This document shows, in pieces, positions 60,630 through 64,000 of a DNA stretch of 64,000 nt (its first letter is position 1; each line of letters starts with the position of its first letter). The notes beneath the pieces were generated by a model. It made no database searches. It saw only the letters and a program-made list of their open reading frames with translations, and was not told where the DNA came from. This DNA is from Dryas octopetala. Lineage: Eukaryota > Streptophyta > Magnoliopsida > Rosales > Rosaceae. Made by a program: the position numbers and the translations under genes. The stretch spans positions 883,825 through 947,824 of the forward strand of contig OY992836.1 in NCBI GenBank assembly GCA_963921425.1, written 5' to 3'.

Positions 60630-61142
60630 GTAAGTTCATGCGTCGTCACCGTATATATAAATGTTTCCGCTATGCCGCGAGAGAGAAACATATAGATGGC
60701 CCGATTCTGCAATAACGCGTGCGCAAGATGGAGCGCCGCGACTTCGACCGATGCCCGGAAAATTAAAGCGATAAATAAAAGTTACGTAATCGCCCAAAAA
60801 TTCAAAAATACACTTAAAACGCTAATTCGGCCTAGTAAATGGCCTTATTTTCCCGAAATCCGCCTTACATCACCGCCTTTGGCTCCGTCACCCCGTCCTA
60901 CGCGCGACCCCTTCGCCTCCAGGATGAAACAGAGAAACACGCGACAGCTTGGAAGCGAGAACGCAAAAGGGATAGGGGTGCGCTAATTCAGCCTACTAAA
61001 CGGCCTTATTTGCCCTAAATCCGCCTTACATCATCACCGCATGTGGCTTCGTCGCCCGTCCAAATCGCACCCCCGCCGCCTCGAGGAAGAAAGAAAGAAA
61101 AAAAGAAGAAGAAAGAAACAGGCGACAAACGCAAAAAGGATA

Positions 61143-61261
61143 GGGGTGCAACACGAGGACTTCCCAGGAGGTCACCCATCCTAGTACTACTCTCGCCCAA
61201 GCACGCTTAGCTGCGGAGTTCTGATGGGATCCGGTGCATTAGTGCTGGTATGATCGCACCC
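61143..61261 (-). rRNA. 5S rRNA: 5S rRNA gene, copy 94
   Basis: Matches the C52 consensus; AAAACGGTAATTC marker; counterpart of copy 91 at 1,896 bp, though without its G60U and U52. Confidence 0.97.
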
Positions 61262-61774
61262 GTAAGTTCATGCGTCGTCACCGTATATATAAATGTTTCC
61301 GCTATGCCGCGAGAGAGAAACATATAGATGGCCCGATTCTGCAATAACGCGTGCGCAAGATGGAGCGCCGCGACTTCGACCGATGCCCGGAAAATTAAAG
61401 CGATAAATAAAAGTTACGTAATCGCCCAAAAATTCAAAAATACACTTAAAACGGTAATTCGGCCTAGTAAATGGCCTTATTTTCCCGAAATCCGCCTTAC
61501 ATCACCGCCTTTGGCTCCGTCACCCCGTCCTACGCGCGACCCCTTCGCCTCCAGGATGAAACAGAGAAACACGCGACAGCTTGGAAGCGAGAACGCAAAA
61601 GGGATAGGGGTGCGCTAATTCAGCCTACTAAACGGCCTTATTTGCCCTAAATCCGCCTTACATCATCACCGCATGTGGCTTCGTCGCCCGTCCAAATCGC
61701 ACCCCCGCCGCCTCGAGGAAGAAAGAAAGAAAAAAAGAAGAAGAAAGAAACAGGCGACAAACGCAAAAAGGATA

Positions 61775-61893
61775 GGGGTGCAACACGAGGACTTCCCAGG
61801 AGGTCACCCATCCTAGTACTACTCTCGCCCAAGCACGCTTAGCTGCGGAGTTCTGATGGGATCCGGTGCATTAGTGCTGGTATGATCGCACCC
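61775..61893 (-). rRNA. 5S rRNA: 5S rRNA gene, copy 95
   Basis: Matches the C52 consensus; AAAACGGTAATTC marker; counterpart of copy 92. Confidence 0.97.
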
Positions 61894-62406
61894 GTAAGTT
61901 CATGCGTCGTCACCGTATATATAAATGTTTCCGCTATGCCGCGAGAGAGAAACATATAGATGGCCCGATTCTGCAATAACGCGTGCGCAAGATGGAGCGC
62001 CGCGACTTCGACCGATGCCCGGAAAATTAAAGCGATAAATAAAAGTTACGTAATCGCCCAAAAATTCAAAAATACACTTAAAACGGTAATTCGGCCTAGT
62101 AAATGGCCTTATTTTCCCGAAATCCGCCTTACATCACCGCCTTTGGCTCCGTCACCCCGTCCTACGCGCGACCCCTTCGCCTCCAGGATGAAACAGAGAA
62201 ACACGCGACAGCTTGGAAGCGAGAACGCAAAAGGGATAGGGGTGCGCTAATTCAGCCTACTAAACGGCCTTATTTGCCCTAAATCCGCCTTACATCATCA
62301 CCGCATGTGGCTTCGTCGCCCGTCCAAATCGCACCCCCGCCGCCTCGAGGAAGAAAGAAAGAAAAAAAGAAGAAGAAAGAAACAGGCGACAAACGCAAAA
62401 AGGATA

Positions 62407-62525
62407 GGGGTGCAACACGAGGACTTCCCAGGAGGTCACCCATCCTAGTACTACTCTCGCCCAAGCACGCTTAGCTGCGGAGTTCTGATGGGATCCGGTG
62501 CATTAGTGCTGGTATGATCGCACCC
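62407..62525 (-). rRNA. 5S rRNA: 5S rRNA gene, copy 96
   Basis: Matches the C52 consensus; ordinary spacer; counterpart of copy 93. Confidence 0.97.
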
Positions 62526-63038
62526 GTAAGTTCATGCGTCGTCACCGTATATATAAATGTTTCCGCTATGCCGCGAGAGAGAAACATATAGATGGCCCGA
62601 TTCTGCAATAACGCGTGCGCAAGATGGAGCGCCGCGACTTCGACCGATGCCCGGAAAATTAAAGCGATAAATAAAAGTTACGTAATCGCCCAAAAATTCA
62701 AAAATACACTTAAAACGCTAATTCGGCCTAGTAAATGGCCTTATTTTCCCGAAATCCGCCTTACATCACCGCCTTTGGCTCCGTCACCCCGTCCTACGCG
62801 CGACCCCTTCGCCTCCAGGATGAAACAGAGAAACACGCGACAGCTTGGAAGCGAGAACGCAAAAGGGATAGGGGTGCGCTAATTCAGCCTACTAAACGGC
62901 CTTATTTGCCCTAAATCCGCCTTACATCATCACCGCATGTGGCTTCGTCGCCCGTCCAAATCGCACCCCCGCCGCCTCGAGGAAGAAAGAAAGAAAAAAA
63001 GAAGAAGAAAGAAACAGGCGACAAACGCAAAAAGGATA

Positions 63039-63157
63039 GGGGTGCAACACGAGGACTTCCCAGGAGGTCACCCATCCTAGTACTACTCTCGCCCAAGCAC
63101 GCTTAGCTGCGGAGTTCTGATGGGATCCGGTGCATTAGTGCTGGTATGATCGCACCC
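63039..63157 (-). rRNA. 5S rRNA: 5S rRNA gene, copy 97
   Basis: Matches the C52 consensus. By eye its whole unit equals that of copy 98. Confidence 0.97.
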
Positions 63158-63347
63158 GTAAGTTCATGCGTCGTCACCGTATATATAAATGTTTCCGCTA
63201 TGCCGCGAGAGAGAAACATATAGATGGCCCGATTCTGCAATAACGCGTGCGCAAGATGGAGCGCCGCGACTTCGACCGATGCCCGGAAAATTAAAGCGAT
63301 AAATAAAAGTTACGTAATCGCCCAAAAATTCAAAAATACACTTAAAA

Positions 63348-63508
63348 CGCTAATTCGGCCTAGTAAATGGCCTTATTTTCCCGAAATCCGCCTTACATCA
63401 CCGCCTTTGGCTCCGTCACCCCGTCCTACGCGCGACCCCTTCGCCTCCAGGATGAAACAGAGAAACACGCGACAGCTTGGAAGCGAGAACGCAAAAGGGA
63501 TAGGGGTG
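63348..63508. repeat. Spacer subrepeat A (representative unit)
   Basis: This 161-bp half of the spacer starts CGCTAATTCGGCCTAG and ends GCAAAAGGGATAGGGGTG. It aligns through most of its length with the next 168 bp. Shared landmarks in order are CGCTAATTC, GGCCTTATTT, AAATCCGCCTTACATCA, GCCTC, AGGCGACA/GCGACAG-like sequence, and the closing GGATAGGGGTG. Every full unit in the window has the pair. The closing bases match the 3' end of the 5S gene plus its terminator, so the duplicated block included the gene tail. Confidence 0.9.
63493..63496 (-). terminator. Second, duplicated Pol III terminator (T4)
   Basis: AAAA on the plus strand gives TTTT in the relic terminator at the end of subrepeat A, about 170 bp downstream of the gene. 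It arose with the spacer duplication. It could act as a backup stop, but that role is inferred only. Confidence 0.5.
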
Positions 63509-63509
63509 C
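63503..63509 (-). other. Relic of a 5S gene 3' end inside the spacer
   Basis: GGGGTGC on the plus strand is the last seven bases of a 5S gene (GCACCCC in the RNA sense). It is followed downstream by TATCCCTTTTGCG, a slightly altered copy of the true terminator TATCCTTTTTGCG. It recurs in every full unit, about 161 bp downstream of each gene's 3' end. It is the only part of a second 5S gene that remains. Confidence 0.8.
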
Positions 63510-63610
63510 GCTAATTCAGCCTACTAAACGGCCTTATTTGCCCTAAATCCGCCTTACATCATCACCGCATGTGGCTTCGTCGCCCGTCCAAATCGCACCC
63601 CCGCCGCCTC

Positions 63611-63646
63611 GAGGAAGAAAGAAAGAAAAAAAGAAGAAGAAAGAAA
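63611..63646. repeat. Purine tract (polypyrimidine on the transcript strand)
   Basis: A 36-base run of only G and A (GAGGAAGAAAGAAAGAAAAA and onward) lies just downstream of the terminator. On the transcript strand it is T-rich with T4 or longer runs, so it would stop any Pol III read-through. It is the main site of length change: the central run varies from AAAAAAAGAAGAAG to long pure A runs, giving unit lengths of 631-634 bp. Confidence 0.85.
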
Positions 63647-63660
63647 CAGGCGACAAACGC

Positions 63661-63665
63661 AAAAA
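63661..63665 (-). terminator. Pol III T5 terminator of 5S copy 98 (representative)
   Basis: Five A on the plus strand give TTTTT on the transcript strand, 6-10 nt beyond the gene's last base (119). Runs of four or more T are the normal stop signal for RNA polymerase III. The same AAAAAGGATA or AAAAAGGACA block precedes almost every 5S gene in the window. Copy 7 is the clear exception. Confidence 0.9.
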
Positions 63666-63670
63666 GGATA

Positions 63671-63789
63671 GGGGTGCAACACGAGGACTTCCCAGGAGGT
63701 CACCCATCCTAGTACTACTCTCGCCCAAGCACGCTTAGCTGCGGAGTTCTGATGGGATCCGGTGCATTAGTGCTGGTATGATCGCACCC
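63671..63789 (-). rRNA. 5S rRNA: 5S rRNA gene, copy 98 (reference copy for unit anatomy)
   Basis: Matches the C52 consensus. The 119-nt RNA opens GGGTGCGATC and closes TTGCACCCC, and these ends pair as helix I. Promoter, internal control region and terminator are annotated separately for this copy and apply to all standard units. The spacer to its right is cut by the window end at 64000. Confidence 0.98.
63693..63740 (-). promoter_or_regulatory. Internal control region of 5S copy 98 (A box, IE, C box)
   Basis: By the standard plant 5S layout, the A box covers RNA positions 50-64 (63726-63740), the intermediate element 67-72 (63718-63723) and the C box 80-97 (63693-63710). TFIIIA binds here and recruits TFIIIC, TFIIIB and Pol III. 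Position 52 in the A box is C in most copies of this window and U in the rest. The C box is the site of the loop D variant in copies 22, 25, 26, 29 and 32. Confidence 0.8.
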
Positions 63790-63801
63790 GTAAGTTCATG
63801 C
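63790..63801 (-). promoter_or_regulatory. GC (-12/-11) and C (-1) upstream elements of 5S copy 98
   Basis: In the transcript sense, G and C stand at -12 and -11 and C stands at -1. These two short signals are known in plants such as Arabidopsis to matter for 5S transcription together with the TATA box. They are kept in almost all units. Copy 19 has T at -1, and copy 67 has lost the C at -11. Confidence 0.8.
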
Positions 63802-63811
63802 GTCGTCACCG

Positions 63812-63819
63812 TATATATA
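63812..63819 (-). promoter_or_regulatory. TATA box of 5S copy 98 (representative)
   Basis: TATATATA lies at -30 to -23 relative to the first base of the gene. Plant 5S genes need an upstream TATA-like element near -28 in addition to the internal promoter. The same octamer is present upstream of nearly all copies. Copy 85 has a substitution in it (TACATATA on the plus strand). Confidence 0.9.
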
Positions 63820-64000
63820 AATGTTTCCGCTATGCCGCGAGAGAGAAACATATAGATGGCCCGATTCTGCAATAACGCGTGCGCAAGATGGAGCGCCGCG
63901 ACTTCGACCGATGCCCGGAAAATTAAAGCGATAAATAAAAGTTACGTAATCGCCCAAAAATTCAAAAATACACTTAAAACGCTAATTCGGCCTAGTAAAT

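Larger units (their letters stand above)
59247..63038. repeat. Three-unit higher-order repeat at the right end (1,896 bp)
   Basis: The spacers after copies 91-93 and 94-96 show the same order: GGTAATTC, GGTAATTC, GCTAATTC. Almost no other difference separates the blocks apart from the changes in copy 91 and one base after copy 92. Confidence 0.75.
63509..63676. repeat. Spacer subrepeat B (representative unit)
   Basis: This 168-bp second half starts CGCTAATTCAGCCTAC and runs into the real 3' end of the 5S gene. It differs from subrepeat A mainly by the GCACCCCCGCCGCCTCGAGG segment and by expansion of the purine tract. The end of A overlaps the start of B as an exact head-to-tail junction at GGGGTGCGCTAATTC, which marks the original duplication point. 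Confidence 0.9.
6421..64000 (-). repeat. 5S rDNA tandem array, main block (copies 7-98)
   Basis: Ninety-two 5S genes follow in the same direction, mostly every 631-634 bp. Exceptions are 368 bp before copy 22 and 628 bp before copy 63, with 626-628 bp before copies 8 and 9. Length changes of 1-2 bp come almost entirely from the A-rich purine tract. Each interval of about 513 bp between genes holds the same parts: upstream promoter region, a CpG-rich stretch, subrepeat A, subrepeat B with the purine tract, and the terminator. No other gene is seen in these spacers. Copies 7-10 still show some left-block features. About 44 of the 98 genes match either the C52 or the U52 consensus at every position. 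The array continues beyond 64000. Confidence 0.98.

Noticed and set aside
63224-63514. A 96-codon plus-strand reading frame starting MARFCNNACARW, present in nearly every spacer (dozens of copies)
   Set aside because: It lies antisense to the 5S units, starts 67 bp from the promoter side of each gene and runs across subrepeat A into the 5S tail relic. Its sameness follows from array homogenisation. It is interrupted or altered in several units without any sign of coding constraint, and its product has no recognisable domain.
63543-63728. A 61-codon minus-strand frame (MGESSTRMGDLLGSP) recurring in most units
   Set aside because: Its first third is the 5S gene itself and the rest is the polypyrimidine tract read as Phe/Ser. 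It is a shadow of the rRNA gene.
1-64000. CRISPR-like array
   Set aside because: The regular repeats are 632-bp units with a Pol III gene, not short direct repeats with unique spacers, and the genome is a plant's.

Overview
The window is a plant nuclear 5S ribosomal DNA array, cut off at both ends. I count 98 copies of the 119-nt 5S rRNA gene, all on the minus strand, in head-to-tail units that settle at 631-634 bp. Assignment rests on the gene sequence (5' end GGGTGCGATCATACCAGCAC, then GATCCCATCAGAACTCCGCA), on the internal TFIIIA/Pol III control region, and on plant-type upstream signals: TATATATA at -30 to -23, GC at -12/-11 and C at -1. TAATGCACC and CTCCGCAG point to a eudicot-like flowering plant. 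The species cannot be named from this window.

Layout. Positions 1-3892 hold six divergent units (613-634 bp) of an older spacer subtype. Positions 3893-6420 hold a foreign block in the plus direction. It carries a tRNA-Met-type primer binding site and a 30K-type viral movement-protein domain, so it is a truncated endogenous pararetrovirus fossil of the Caulimoviridae. It replaces about 106 bp of 5S spacer, including the terminator of the adjoining 5S gene. From 6421 to 64000 the array continues with 92 genes. Copies 7-10 are transitional, copies 11-36 are mixed, and from copy 37 on the units are increasingly uniform and end in near-identical repeats. The array runs past the right edge.

Each unit, read in the direction of transcription (right to left), has an upstream TATA region, the 5S gene, a T5 terminator, a long polypyrimidine tract, and a spacer made of two diverged subrepeats of about 168 and 161 bp. 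Each subrepeat ends in the same terminator plus the last seven bases of a 5S gene. The long unit therefore seems to come from an old duplication of spacer plus gene tail. Shared private variants show higher-order repeats of 1, 2, 3, 4 and 5 units, as expected from unequal exchange and conversion.

No protein-coding host gene is supported. The recurrent short reading frames in every spacer are by-products of repetition. I see no new enzymatic or defence system. The noteworthy items are the spacer duplication, the fossil and its effect on its neighbour, a variant loop D allele family, an A-box dimorphism (C52/U52), and the decay gradient at the left side.
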